Shown in pieces: positions 28,099 to 36,874 of a stretch of 64,000 nucleotides of DNA. Origin of the DNA: CAVZBW01 sp963778465 (GTDB taxonomy: Bacteria > Actinomycetota > Acidimicrobiia > Acidimicrobiales > RAAP-2). Under the pieces are notes generated by a model, which was not told the DNA's origin, did no database searches, and saw only the letters and a list, made by a program, of their open reading frames with translations. How positions within the stretch are numbered: position 1 is the stretch's first letter; each line of letters opens with the position of its first letter. Where the stretch lies: the NCBI GenBank assembly GCA_963778465.1, contig CAVZUK010000003.1, forward strand, positions 1,922,001 through 1,986,000, in the 5' to 3' direction. The position numbers and the translations under genes were made by a program.

Positions 28099-28897
28099 TT
28101 GACGGGCGATCAAGAGTGGAGCGGCCGGCTGGAGGACCGGGTGGCGGTCGTCACCGGTGGCGGCCGGGGCATCGGGCGGTCCATCGCGCTCCGGTACGCA
28201 CGCGAGGGGGCCACGGTCGTGGTGTCGTCGCGGACGGCCGACGACCTCGAGGCGGTCGTCGGCTTGGTCGAGTCGGATTGGGGGCCGGGGGGTCGCCGTC
28301 GTGGCGGACGCCACGGACCGGGACGGGGCTCGGCGGCCGGTCGAGGCGGCCCTCGAGCGCTTCGGGCGGGTCGACGTCCTCGTCAACAACGTGGGGGGCT
28401 CGATCGGTCGCGGTCACGACCCCTTCACCGGTGACGACGAGAGCTTCGAGCGGACACTGGTCCTCTCGCTCACGTCGGCCTTCTGGACCAGCCGCGCCGC
28501 GTTGCCCTCGATGCGCGAGCGCGGATGGGGCGCCATCGTCAACATCGGTTCCGGCGCGTCCAAGCGGTCGACGGAAGGCACGCTCGCCTACACCACGGCC
28601 AAGCACGGCCTCGTCGGCTTCACCCGTCAGCTGGCGGCCGTCGCCGCCCGCCACGGCGTCACCGTCAATTGCCTCTGCCCGGGGTGGACCCGGACGTCCC
28701 TGCTCGACTTCGAGGCCGTTGCCGCTCGCCGTGGGGTCAGCGTCGAGGAGGCGGAGTCGCGAGCGGTGCGCGACAACCTCCAGGGTCGCATCCTCGAGCC
28801 CGACGAGCTGACCGGGATGGCGACGCTGCTCGCGTCTGCCGAGGGACGGGGCATCACCGGACAGGTGATCAGCGTGGACGGCGGGTACCGCGTGTGA
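28099..28897 (+). pseudogene. short-chain dehydrogenase/reductase, frameshifted
   Basis: From TTG 28099 the SDR fold starts RVAVVTGGGRGIGRSIALRY (NAD(P)-binding TGxxxGIG). At 28280-28292 two G runs (GGGGG and GGGGGG) contain one extra base, and coding moves to the next frame: GVAVVADATD, VLVNNVGGS, NIGSGAS, then the catalytic Tyr and Lys in LAYTTAKHGLVGF, ending VISVDGGYRV. All catalytic residues survive on either side of the break, which suggests a homopolymer sequence error or a very recent mutation. An oxidoreductase step in the local catabolic pathway is likely. Confidence 0.85.
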
Positions 28898-28931
28898 CCG
28901 AGGGGGGCTGACCGGAGGGGTCTGACGTGCC

Positions 28932-28960
28932 TTGACGCCCCCCGGACCGGGGCTTACATT
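28932..28960 (+). promoter_or_regulatory. sigma-70-type promoter of the 29031 amidohydrolase
   Basis: TTGACG (28932-28937), a 17-nt spacer, then TACATT (28955-28960). It is the best -35/-10 pair in the window. It lies 70 bp before ATG 29031 and may drive the run of genes to 36.3 kb. Confidence 0.6.
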
Positions 28961-29030
28961 CGACCGGGATCGAGGTCACGGGGACCGGATCGCGAGAGCC
29001 CCCGGAGCGGGGCACGGGCGGGGCCGCGGG

Positions 29031-30248
29031 ATGGATGACACCAAGCTGGACAGGGGCGGACCGGAGGCGGAGCTCTTCTTGCCGGATCCGTCGCCGAGAG
29101 AGGTCAAGTACACCGTCATCTCGGTGGACGACCACGTGGTCGAGCCGGCGCACACCTTCGAGGGTCGCTTGCCGGCCGGGCTGCAGGAGCGGGCCCCGAG
29201 GATCGTCGAGACGCCCGAGGGACACCAGGTCTGGGAGTTCGAGGGGGAGCGCTTCACCCAGGTCGGGATGAACGCGGTGGCGGGACGCCGCCCGGAGACG
29301 GTCAGGGTCGAGCCGTTCCGCTTCGAGCAGATGCGCCCCGGGTGCTACGACGTCGGGCCTCGCGTCCGCGACATGGACGTCAACGGGGTGTGGGCGTCGG
29401 TCAACTTCCCGTCGATGATCACCGGGTTCTGCGGCAGGGTCTTCTTCTCCGCCAAGGACCGCGAGCTCGGGCTGGCGTGCATCCGGGCGTGGAACGACTG
29501 GCTGTTCGACGAGTGGTATCAGGCCTACCCCGAGAGGATCGTGCCGCTCGGGATCACCTACCTCGCCGACCCGCAGTTGGCGGCGGACGAGATCCGCCGC
29601 AACGCCGCACGGGGCTTCACCTCGGTGACGCTTCCGGAGATCCCGCACAACGTCGGGCTGCCCTCGCTGTGGAACCGCGACCACTGGGACCCGATCATCC
29701 AGGCCTGCGTCGAGACCGACACCGTGGTCGCGCTCCACGTGGGCAGCTCGGGCACGCACCCGGCGCCACCGGAGGCACCGAGGATCCAGCTGGGTGCCAC
29801 CCTCTTCGGCCAGCTCTCCCTGACGGCTTGCGCGGAGTGGCTGTGGTCCGCGTACCCGGCCGACTACCCGACCCTCAAGATCGCCATGAGCGAGGGTGGC
29901 ATCGGGTGGGTGGCCATGCTGCTCGATCGGCTGGACAACATCGTCGACCGCTCCGGCTACGGCCTCGGCTGGGACCTGCGTCCGGCCGACGTCCTCAAGC
30001 GGAACTTCTGGTTCTGCACGATCGACGATCCCTCCACCATCGACACCCGGCACCGCATCGGCATCGAGAACGTCATGGTCGAGGTGGACTACCCCCACGG
30101 CGACGGGACCTGGCCGGACACGCAGCTCGTGATCGAGAAGTACTGGGGCCACATCCCCACCGACGAGCTCCGGATGATGTGCTCGCTCAACGCCGCCAAG
30201 CTGTTCCGGCATCCGCTGCCCGATCCCGTGCTCCCCATCGGAGGTTGA
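29031..30248 (+). CDS. amidohydrolase family 2 (TIM-barrel) protein
   Basis: 405 aa. Metal-site motif VISVDDHVVEP, then QMRPGCYDVGPRVRDMD, ALHVGSSG, MSEGGIGW and VEVDYPHGDGTWP with the late Asp. Strong similarity along the length to the 24261-25556 protein marks them as paralogues, probably acting on related intermediates (hydrolysis or decarboxylation, unknown). The ATG follows a Gly/Arg-coding stretch with weak ribosome site. The next gene begins 1 nt after its stop. Confidence 0.85.
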   Translation: MDDTKLDRGGPEAELFLPDPSPREVKYTVISVDDHVVEPAHTFEGRLPAGLQERAPRIVETPEGHQVWEFEGERFTQVGMNAVAGRRPETVRVEPFRFEQMRPGCYDVGPRVRDMDVNGVWASVNFPSMITGFCGRVFFSAKDRELGLACIRAWNDWLFDEWYQAYPERIVPLGITYLADPQLAADEIRRNAARGFTSVTLPEIPHNVGLPSLWNRDHWDPIIQACVETDTVVALHVGSSGTHPAPPEAPRIQLGATLFGQLSLTACAEWLWSAYPADYPTLKIAMSEGGIGWVAMLLDRLDNIVDRSGYGLGWDLRPADVLKRNFWFCTIDDPSTIDTRHRIGIENVMVEVDYPHGDGTWPDTQLVIEKYWGHIPTDELRMMCSLNAAKLFRHPLPDPVLPIGG

Positions 30249-30249
30249 C

Positions 30250-30990
30250 GTGACGTTCCAGCCCACCGCAGAGAAGCTCATCCCCGACCTCTCCCTCGAA
30301 GAGGAGATGGTTCTCCTGGCGCGCTGCCTCTGGAGGGAGGGCTACAACGACCACCTGGCCGGCCACATCACGAGCAACCTCGGCGACGGCACCCTCCTGT
30401 GCAACCCGTGGATGATCACCTGGGACGAGCTCCGGCCCGACCAGCTCATCCGCATCGACCTCGAGGGCAACCTCGTGGAGGGGGACTGGCCGGTCCCGCC
30501 CGGGATCTCGCTCCACCTGGCGCTGCACGAGGCCCGACCCGGTGTCCAGTGGGCCATGCACAACCATCCCCTCTACGGGACCGTGCTGGCGGACATGGGC
30601 GTCGTCCCGCCGCCGATGGACCAGAGCTCGTCGCTCGGCGGGGGAGAGCTCGTCTTGGTCGACGAGTACGGCGGGGCGGTGAACAGCATGGACGCGGCAC
30701 GCGCGGCGGTCGCCACGATCGGCGAGGCGGAGCTCGCCTTGCTCGCCGGCCACGGGGTCTTCGTCCTCGGCAACTCCGCCCGGGCGATCCACCAGCGCGG
30801 GGTGGCGCTCGAGCAGCGTTGCCAGCACGCCTGGCACGTCCTGGCCGCCGGCGGCACCCTCGACACTCCCCTGCCGGGCTGGTGGCTCGACCGGCTCCGC
30901 CAGAGCGACGGCCAGGGCTTCGCGGGATTCTGGGAGGCGATGGTCCGCCAGGAGCTGCGGGCGGACCCCTCGCTGCTCGGGCCCCGCTGA
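30250..30990 (+). CDS. class II aldolase/adducin family protein
   Basis: 246 aa. Zinc-binding histidines in AMHNHPLYG (His104, His106) and in LLAGHGV (His168), with GHITSNLGDG near the N-terminus. The family performs retro-aldol cleavage or decarboxylation on hydroxy-carbonyl compounds. Here it lies in a catabolic run behind an amidohydrolase and before an acyl-CoA ligase, so a small-molecule role rather than sugar phosphate metabolism is likely (inference). GTG start 1 nt after the previous stop. Confidence 0.85.
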   Translation: MTFQPTAEKLIPDLSLEEEMVLLARCLWREGYNDHLAGHITSNLGDGTLLCNPWMITWDELRPDQLIRIDLEGNLVEGDWPVPPGISLHLALHEARPGVQWAMHNHPLYGTVLADMGVVPPPMDQSSSLGGGELVLVDEYGGAVNSMDAARAAVATIGEAELALLAGHGVFVLGNSARAIHQRGVALEQRCQHAWHVLAAGGTLDTPLPGWWLDRLRQSDGQGFAGFWEAMVRQELRADPSLLGPR

Positions 30991-31036
30991 CGCCCGGTCC
31001 GCCGCCGCCCAACACTGAGCCCGCCGTAGGTTCCCG

Positions 31037-32581
31037 GTGCCCCTCGTCCATCATCCGCGCCGCTTCGCCCTCGAGGATCCCGACCGGCTGGCCATCATCT
31101 GGTCCCCCGAGGGGCGCGGCGTCACCTACGCCGAGCTCGAGGCGTCCGCCAACCGCTTCGCCCAGCTGCTGCGGAGCCGGGGGATCGGGATCGGCGACCA
31201 CATCGCCCTGCTCATGGAGAACGAGCCGGAGTACCTCATGCTCGTCTGGGGGGCCCAGCGCGCCGGCGTCTATTACACGGCCATCAACCGGCATCTGCGC
31301 CCGGGCGAGATCCAGTACATCCTCGACGACTGCGAGGCGAGGGCGCTGGTGGGGTCTGCGGCGCGGGCGGAGACCCTCGCCGCCCTGGACACCTCGAGGC
31401 TCGCGGCCCGGGTGACGACCGGGGGTTCCGTCCCCGGCTGGGAGCGCTACGAGGACGCGGTGTCCACCCTGCCGCCGACTCCCGTCGAGGACGAGGCCGA
31501 GGGCAAGGAGATGCTGTACTCCTCGGGGACGACCGGTCGGCCCAAGGGCATCCGGCGCCCCCTGCCGGGGGGCGAGCTGGGCGACCCGAGCTCGAGGGCG
31601 ACGGCGCACGTGGCCGGCTACCAGCGTCGCGGCATCGGCGAGGGCGCCGTCTACCTCTGCCCCGCCCCCATCTACCACGCCGCGCCGCTCGTGGCCTGCC
31701 TCAACGTGCACCGCATCGGCGCGACCGTCGTGCTCATGTCCCGGTTCGATGCGCCGCAGTTCCTCGACTGCGTCGAACGCTACGGAGTCACGCACACCGA
31801 GGTCGTGCCGACCATGTTCGTCCGCCTCCTGCGGCTACCCGAAGACGCCCGGGCCTCTGCGGACCTCTCGAGCCTCCGCAACGTCGTGCACGCGGCCGCG
31901 CCCTGCCCGGTGGGCGTGAAGCGCGAGATGATCGCCTGGCTCGGGCCGATCATCGACGAGTACTACTCGGGCACCGAGGACATCGGGCACGCGTGGATCA
32001 CGTCCGAGGAGTGGCTGGCCCACCCCGGCTCCGTGGGGCGGCCGATGGTGCCGGCGCACATCGTCGGGCCCGACGGCGACGAGCTTCTCGCCGGCGCCGA
32101 GGGTCTCGTCTACTTCGACGGCGGCACCCCCTTCGAGTACCACAACGACCCGGGGAAGACCGCGTCGGTGAGCAACGGCCGGGGCTGGCGGACCCTCGGG
32201 GACATCGGCTACCTAGACGGGGACGGATACCTGTACCTGACGGACCGCCAGTCCAACATGATCGTCGCGGGCGGGGTGAACGTCTATCCCCAAGAGACCG
32301 AGAACGTCCTCCTCTCCCATCCCGACGTCCTCGACGTGGCGGTCGTCGGCGTGCCCGATCCGGACATGGGCGAGGCCGTCAAGGGAGTGGTGCAGCTGGC
32401 GGACCCGGCCGGGGCGGGCGAGGCCATGGCGAGGTCGTTGCAGCAATACTGCATGGATCGTCTGGCCCCCTTCAAGTGCCCGCGGACGATCGACTTCGTC
32501 GACCAGCTCCCGCGGGATCAGAACGGCAAGCTGTACAAGCGCCTGGTCAAGGAGCGCTATTGGGAGGATCGACGGGTATGA
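31037..32581 (+). CDS. AMP-forming acyl-CoA synthetase
   Basis: 514 aa: P-loop MLYSSGTTGRPKGI, YYSGTEDIG for the AMP site, WRTLGDIGYLDGDGYLYLTD hinge region, and the C-terminal catalytic Lys in RDQNGKLYKR. It activates a carboxylate to a CoA ester. It is more distant from the 25649 ligase than a recent duplicate would be, so the two probably take different acids. The following SnoaL-like gene overlaps its stop by 4 nt. Confidence 0.9.
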   Translation: MPLVHHPRRFALEDPDRLAIIWSPEGRGVTYAELEASANRFAQLLRSRGIGIGDHIALLMENEPEYLMLVWGAQRAGVYYTAINRHLRPGEIQYILDDCEARALVGSAARAETLAALDTSRLAARVTTGGSVPGWERYEDAVSTLPPTPVEDEAEGKEMLYSSGTTGRPKGIRRPLPGGELGDPSSRATAHVAGYQRRGIGEGAVYLCPAPIYHAAPLVACLNVHRIGATVVLMSRFDAPQFLDCVERYGVTHTEVVPTMFVRLLRLPEDARASADLSSLRNVVHAAAPCPVGVKREMIAWLGPIIDEYYSGTEDIGHAWITSEEWLAHPGSVGRPMVPAHIVGPDGDELLAGAEGLVYFDGGTPFEYHNDPGKTASVSNGRGWRTLGDIGYLDGDGYLYLTDRQSNMIVAGGVNVYPQETENVLLSHPDVLDVAVVGVPDPDMGEAVKGVVQLADPAGAGEAMARSLQQYCMDRLAPFKCPRTIDFVDQLPRDQNGKLYKRLVKERYWEDRRV

Positions 32582-33072
32582 GCGTCACCCTCGAGGAGTT
32601 GGTGGCACGCCAGGAGATCACCGACGTCGTCAAGCGCCTCGCCCGTGGCACCGACCGCCTCGACGAAGAGGCGATGGCCGCCTGCTACCACCCCGACGGC
32701 TTCGACGACCACAACGCCTTCCGGGGCTCGGGCACCGAGTTCGCCCGGTGGGTGTGCGAGGTGCTCCCGCACTTCGAGGCGACGCACCACTTCGTCGCCG
32801 ACCCCTACATCCGCCTCGAGGGCGATACCGCGCAGGTCGACACCTACTGCGAGGCGCACCACGTGGGCGTCGACAGCGACCTGATCATCGGGCTGCGCTA
32901 CGTCGATCGCTTCGAGCGCCGGGACGGCTCGTGGCGGATCGCCCGCCGGGTCTGCGCCTTCGACTGGACGTACACGGTCCCTTTCGACCCCGCCGTCAAG
33001 ATGGAGTTTCCCGCCGACTTCACCGTCGGGCGGCGGGACCGCACCGACATCACCTACCGCGGCCTCGCCTGA
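32578..33072 (+). CDS. SnoaL-like (NTF2-fold) protein
   Basis: 164 aa with the SnoaL_4 pattern: LEELVARQEITDVVKRLARG, a DRLDEEAMAACYHPDGF turn, THHFVADPYI and GSWRIARRVCAFDWT. Such cone-shaped folds act as dehydratases, isomerases, cyclases or subunits of dioxygenases; the reaction is unknown here. The ATG overlaps the ligase stop (ATGA), so it is expressed with it. Confidence 0.8.
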   Translation: MSVTLEELVARQEITDVVKRLARGTDRLDEEAMAACYHPDGFDDHNAFRGSGTEFARWVCEVLPHFEATHHFVADPYIRLEGDTAQVDTYCEAHHVGVDSDLIIGLRYVDRFERRDGSWRIARRVCAFDWTYTVPFDPAVKMEFPADFTVGRRDRTDITYRGLA

Positions 33073-33212
33073 GCAGGCCCGGGGAGGCCTGGCCCTCGCC
33101 CGGTGGCGCCCGTTCGGGCGCGACCGGCGCTGCCCTTGCCGCCGGTACGGCCCGGGGGCCAAGCTGGGTCGATCGAGGCACTGCCAGGAACCATCATGAC
33201 GGGGGGACCAGC

Positions 33213-34895
33213 GTGACGAGCCACGAGATCGTGATCCGGGGCGGGACGGTGGCCGACGGGACGGGGGCGCCCCTGCGCCGCGCCGACGTGGCGATCGACC
33301 ACGGACGCATCACCGAGGTCGCCACGGTCGTCGCGCCCGGCCGGGAGGAGCTCGACGCCGACGGCCTGCTCGTGGCGCCGGGCTGGGTCGACATCCACAC
33401 CCACTACGACGGCCAGGCCACCTGGGACCCGCTGATCACGCCCTCTTCATGGCAGGGCGTCACCACCGTCGTGATGGGTAACTGCGGCGTGGGCTTCGCC
33501 CCGGTCAAGCCGGAGAAGCGGGAGTGGCTGATCGCCCTCATGGAGGGCGTCGAGGACATCCCCGGCACCGCGCTGCACGAGGGCATCAAGTGGCGGTGGG
33601 AGACCTTTCCCGAGTACCTCGACGCCCTGGAGGCGACCCCGCACGCGATCGACGTCGCGGCCCAGGTCCCCCACGCGGCCCTGCGAGGGTACGTGATGGG
33701 CGACCGGGGGGCGGATCACGAGGCGCGACCCACGGCCGCGGAGATCGCGGAGATGGGCAGGCTGGCCGCAGAGGGCGTCGAGGCGGGCGCCTTCGGCTTC
33801 TCGACCTCGAGGACGGTCGCGCACCGCTCCGCCGACGGGCGACCGACGCCGAGCCTGACGGCGACGGCCGACGAGCTGGTCGGCATCGCGAGCGCCGTCG
33901 GTGCCACGGGGCGAGGCGTGCTCCAGGTGGTCGCCGACTTCGTGGACCTGAGGAGCGAATTCGCCCTCCTCCGCGCGATGGCCGAGGTGAGCGGGCGACC
34001 GCTGTCCATCACCACGTTGCAACGTCCGGAGTTCGACGAGGACGAGTACCGGCGCATCCTGGACCTGATCGAGGCCGCCGGCCGCGACGGCCTCGAGGTG
34101 CGCGGACAGGTGGCGGCCCGACCGGTCGGCCTGATCCTCACCCTCGACGGGCGGGTCCACCCCCTCCTGCCGTCCGCCACCTACCAGCGGCTCGCCCACC
34201 TCCCGCTGGCGGAGCGGGCCGCCGAGCTCGGGCGCCCCGAGGTCCGCACCGCGGTGCTCGACGAGATCGCCGAGGCGGCGGCCGGAGGGTCCGACATCCT
34301 GAGCAGGTTCCCGTTGGCCTTCGCGCTCGGCGATCCACCCCGCTACGACCAGGACCCCGCCGAAGCGGTCGACGCGGCCGGCGCCTACGACGCGCTCCTC
34401 CGGGACGGCGGGCGGGGCGCCCTCTACGTCCCGGTGATGAACTTCGTCGGCCGCTCGATGCGGGCCACGCGCGAGATGCTCGTCCACCCCCGGACGGTGC
34501 CCGGCCTCGGGGACGCCGGCGCCCACTGCACGATGATCTGCGACGGCAGCTTCCCCACCTACCTGTTGCAGTACTGGGGCCGGGACGCCCCGGAGGCCGA
34601 CCGGCTCCCGGTCGAGTGGATCGTGCAGCGCCAGTGCGCCGACACCGCGGCGGCGGTCGGCCTGGGCGATCGGGGAGTGCTCGAGCCGGGGCGCCGGGCG
34701 GACGTCAACCTGATCGACTTTCCCGAGCTCGCCGTCCGTCCCCCCGAGATGCTCTACGACCTGCCCGCCGGCGGCAAGCGGCTCGTGCAGCGTGCCGAGG
34801 GCTACCGTGCCACGCTCGTGGCCGGCCAGATCGTGATGCGCGACGGGGAACCGACCGGCGCCCTCCCGGGGCGGCTGGTGAGAGGTGCCCGTTGA
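33213..34895 (+). CDS. N-acyl-D-amino-acid deacylase-like amidohydrolase
   Basis: 560 aa. The metal site WVDIHTHYDGQATWDP and the D-aminoacylase-type NCGVGFAPV motif are present; later GDAGAHCTMICDG supplies the catalytic Asp region, and the usual C-terminal beta-sandwich (GRRADVNLIDF) closes it. It hydrolyses an amide or related bond in the cytosol; the true substrate is unknown. GTG 33213 is preceded by GGGGGG at 7 nt. The next gene starts inside its stop codon. Confidence 0.88.
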   Translation: MTSHEIVIRGGTVADGTGAPLRRADVAIDHGRITEVATVVAPGREELDADGLLVAPGWVDIHTHYDGQATWDPLITPSSWQGVTTVVMGNCGVGFAPVKPEKREWLIALMEGVEDIPGTALHEGIKWRWETFPEYLDALEATPHAIDVAAQVPHAALRGYVMGDRGADHEARPTAAEIAEMGRLAAEGVEAGAFGFSTSRTVAHRSADGRPTPSLTATADELVGIASAVGATGRGVLQVVADFVDLRSEFALLRAMAEVSGRPLSITTLQRPEFDEDEYRRILDLIEAAGRDGLEVRGQVAARPVGLILTLDGRVHPLLPSATYQRLAHLPLAERAAELGRPEVRTAVLDEIAEAAAGGSDILSRFPLAFALGDPPRYDQDPAEAVDAAGAYDALLRDGGRGALYVPVMNFVGRSMRATREMLVHPRTVPGLGDAGAHCTMICDGSFPTYLLQYWGRDAPEADRLPVEWIVQRQCADTAAAVGLGDRGVLEPGRRADVNLIDFPELAVRPPEMLYDLPAGGKRLVQRAEGYRATLVAGQIVMRDGEPTGALPGRLVRGAR

Positions 34896-36329
34896 GCGGG
34901 ACCGAGTACCTGCCCGGTGACGAGGTGGCCCGGATCCGGGGCCGCCTCGACCATCCGATCATCGACTCCGACGGGCACCTGATCGAGTTCCTGCCATTGG
35001 TCCGCGATAACATCGTCGAGCTGGCGGGCCCGGACCTGGCTAAGGAGTTCGACAACCTGGTCAACGGCGGCCAGCTCCTGCGCCAGATCCCGCCCGAGGC
35101 CCGGCGCCGCCTCGGCAGGACCCAGATGCCCTGGTGGGGGCTGCCGGCGCGCAACACCCTGGACCGGGCCACCGCCATGTTCCCGAGGTTGCTCGAGGCG
35201 CGGCTCGACGAGCTCGGCATCGACTTCGCCGTCCTGTACCCGACGGCCGGGCTCACGGTCACGGCCCTGGGCGCGGACGAGCTCCGGCGGGTCATGGCCC
35301 GGGCCTTCAACCGCTACCTGGCCGAGGTGTACCGGGACCACCGCGAGCGGATGACCCCGGTCGCCTGCATCCCGTGCTTCACCCCGGAGGAGGCGGTGGA
35401 GGAGCTCGAGTACGCGGTAGGGGAGCTCGGGCTGCGTGCGGCGATGCTCTCGGGCGCGATCCCGCGTCCCTTCCCGGACGCCGAGAGCTCTCCGGGCCGC
35501 TGGATCGACAGCCTCGGCCACGACTCCCTCCACGACTACGACCCCTTGTGGGAGGCGTGCCAGCGACTGGGCGTCGCCGCCACCTTCCATGCCTCGGGAA
35601 TGGGTTGGGGCAGCCGGGTGTCGACCACCAACTACGCCTACAACCACATCGGCAACTTCGCGGCAGCAGGGGAGGCGACGGCCCGCTCGCTCTTCTTTGC
35701 CGGCGTCCCCCGCCGGTTCCCGCAGCTCCGCTTCGCCTTCCAGGAGGGAGGCGTGGCCGTGGGTTGCAGCCTGTTCTCGGACGTCCTCGGGCACTGGTCC
35801 AAGCGCAACGCCGAGGCGGTCCGCCTCTACGACCCCGAGGCGCTCGATCTCGACCAGCTGCGCGGGCTCGCGACGCAATTCGCCGACGGTGCCGTGCGCG
35901 GAACGGCTGGAACGCCTCGAGTACGGCCTCAACATGCTGTCGGAGCCGGAGTACGACGCGGCGCGGCTCGACGAGTTCGCGTCGTGCGGGATCGCGGATC
36001 CCGACGACGTGGTGGACGTGTTCACCCGCCAGTACCACTTCGGGTGCGAGGCGGACGACCCTCTGACCACGCTGGCGTTCCACCGTCGGGTAAACCCCCA
36101 CGGGGCTCGCCTCCGCGCCCTGTTCGCGTCGGACATCGGGCACTGGGACGTTCCCGACGTCCGTGCCGTCGTCCCCGAGGCCTACGAGCTGGTCGAGCAC
36201 GGCCTGTTGAGCGAGGCCGACTTCGAGGAGCTCGTCTTCGGCAACGCCGTGTCGCTGTGGGCCGGCGGCAACCCGAGCTTCTTCGAGGGCACCGCGGTCG
36301 AGTCGGCGGTGCGCAAGCGTCTCGCCTGA
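34892..36329 (+). pseudogene. amidohydrolase family 2 protein, frameshifted
   Basis: TTG 34892 (TTGA overlap with the previous stop, AGAGG upstream) begins SGTEYLPGDEVARIR, then the metal motif IIDSDGHLIEF. The frame holds to TQFADGAVR; one extra G near 35900 shifts it, and coding resumes ERLERLEYGLNML, with ASDIGHWDVPD near the end, to the stop at 36329. Both halves look under normal coding constraint. Removing one base gives ~478 codons. This is a third, more divergent amidohydrolase of the cluster; function unknown. Confidence 0.85.
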
Positions 36330-36373
36330 GCAGCGGAGACCCGCCGGTCACGGCGGCGGGTCGCGTGGCGGGC

Positions 36374-36772
36374 TCAGTGGGCGGGTGACTCGATCGAGAC
36401 GTTGGTGGCCTTGACCACCGCGTTGACCAGCGACCCGGGGCAGAGCTGGAGGTCCTCCACGGCCTCCCGGCTGATCAGCGCCACCAGGCGGAAGGGTCCG
36501 GCCTGGACCTCTACCTGGGCCATCACGCTGTCCTTGACCACGTTGGTCACGATCCCGGCCAGGTGGTTGCGGGCCGAGTGCCGGCTGGCGGGGGACGACT
36601 CCCGCCCCTCGTGGAGGGACTGCGCGAAGCGGGCCAGCACGACGCCGTCGATCATCCGCCGGCCGGAGGAGGTCTTGGTGGCCTCGAGCCGTCCGGTGTC
36701 GATCCACCGGCGGACGGTGTCGGGGCTCACGCCGAGAAGGGTGGCGGCCTCGCTGACCCGGTAGTCCACCAT
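36374..36772 (-). CDS. HTH-TOBE (molybdate-type) regulator
   Basis: 132 aa. Residues 1-50 are a MerR/excisionase-type HTH (YRVSEAATLLGVSPDTVRRW). Residues ~65-130 are a TOBE/Mop-like domain (NHLAGIVTNVVKDSVMAQVE, then SLVNAVVKATNVSIE) that binds molybdate or tungstate oxyanions. It probably senses molybdate and controls Mo genes. No transporter is adjacent, but a molybdopterin oxidoreductase lies 4 kb away. It appears leaderless. Confidence 0.88.
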   Translation of the reverse strand: MVDYRVSEAATLLGVSPDTVRRWIDTGRLEATKTSSGRRMIDGVVLARFAQSLHEGRESSPASRHSARNHLAGIVTNVVKDSVMAQVEVQAGPFRLVALISREAVEDLQLCPGSLVNAVVKATNVSIESPAH

Positions 36773-36781
36773 CGGACGCCG

Positions 36782-36787
36782 AGCCTA
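36782..36787 (-). promoter_or_regulatory. -10 element of the HTH-TOBE gene (leaderless type)
   Basis: TAGGCT on the - strand ends 9 nt before ATG 36772; no Shine-Dalgarno. Confidence 0.4.
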
Positions 36788-36874
36788 CGCCGAGCAGGTA
36801 TCGGGCCTGCCCTGCCTTGCTTTCGGGTCCCGGGCCGACTGGACTGCCGGGGTGGTCCAGACGGGTGTGCGAGG

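Noticed and set aside
32748..33212. Longer start for the D-aminoacylase-like protein
   Set aside because: The extension would overlap the SnoaL-like gene in another frame and lacks homology; GTG 33213 has a good ribosome site and begins the conserved fold.
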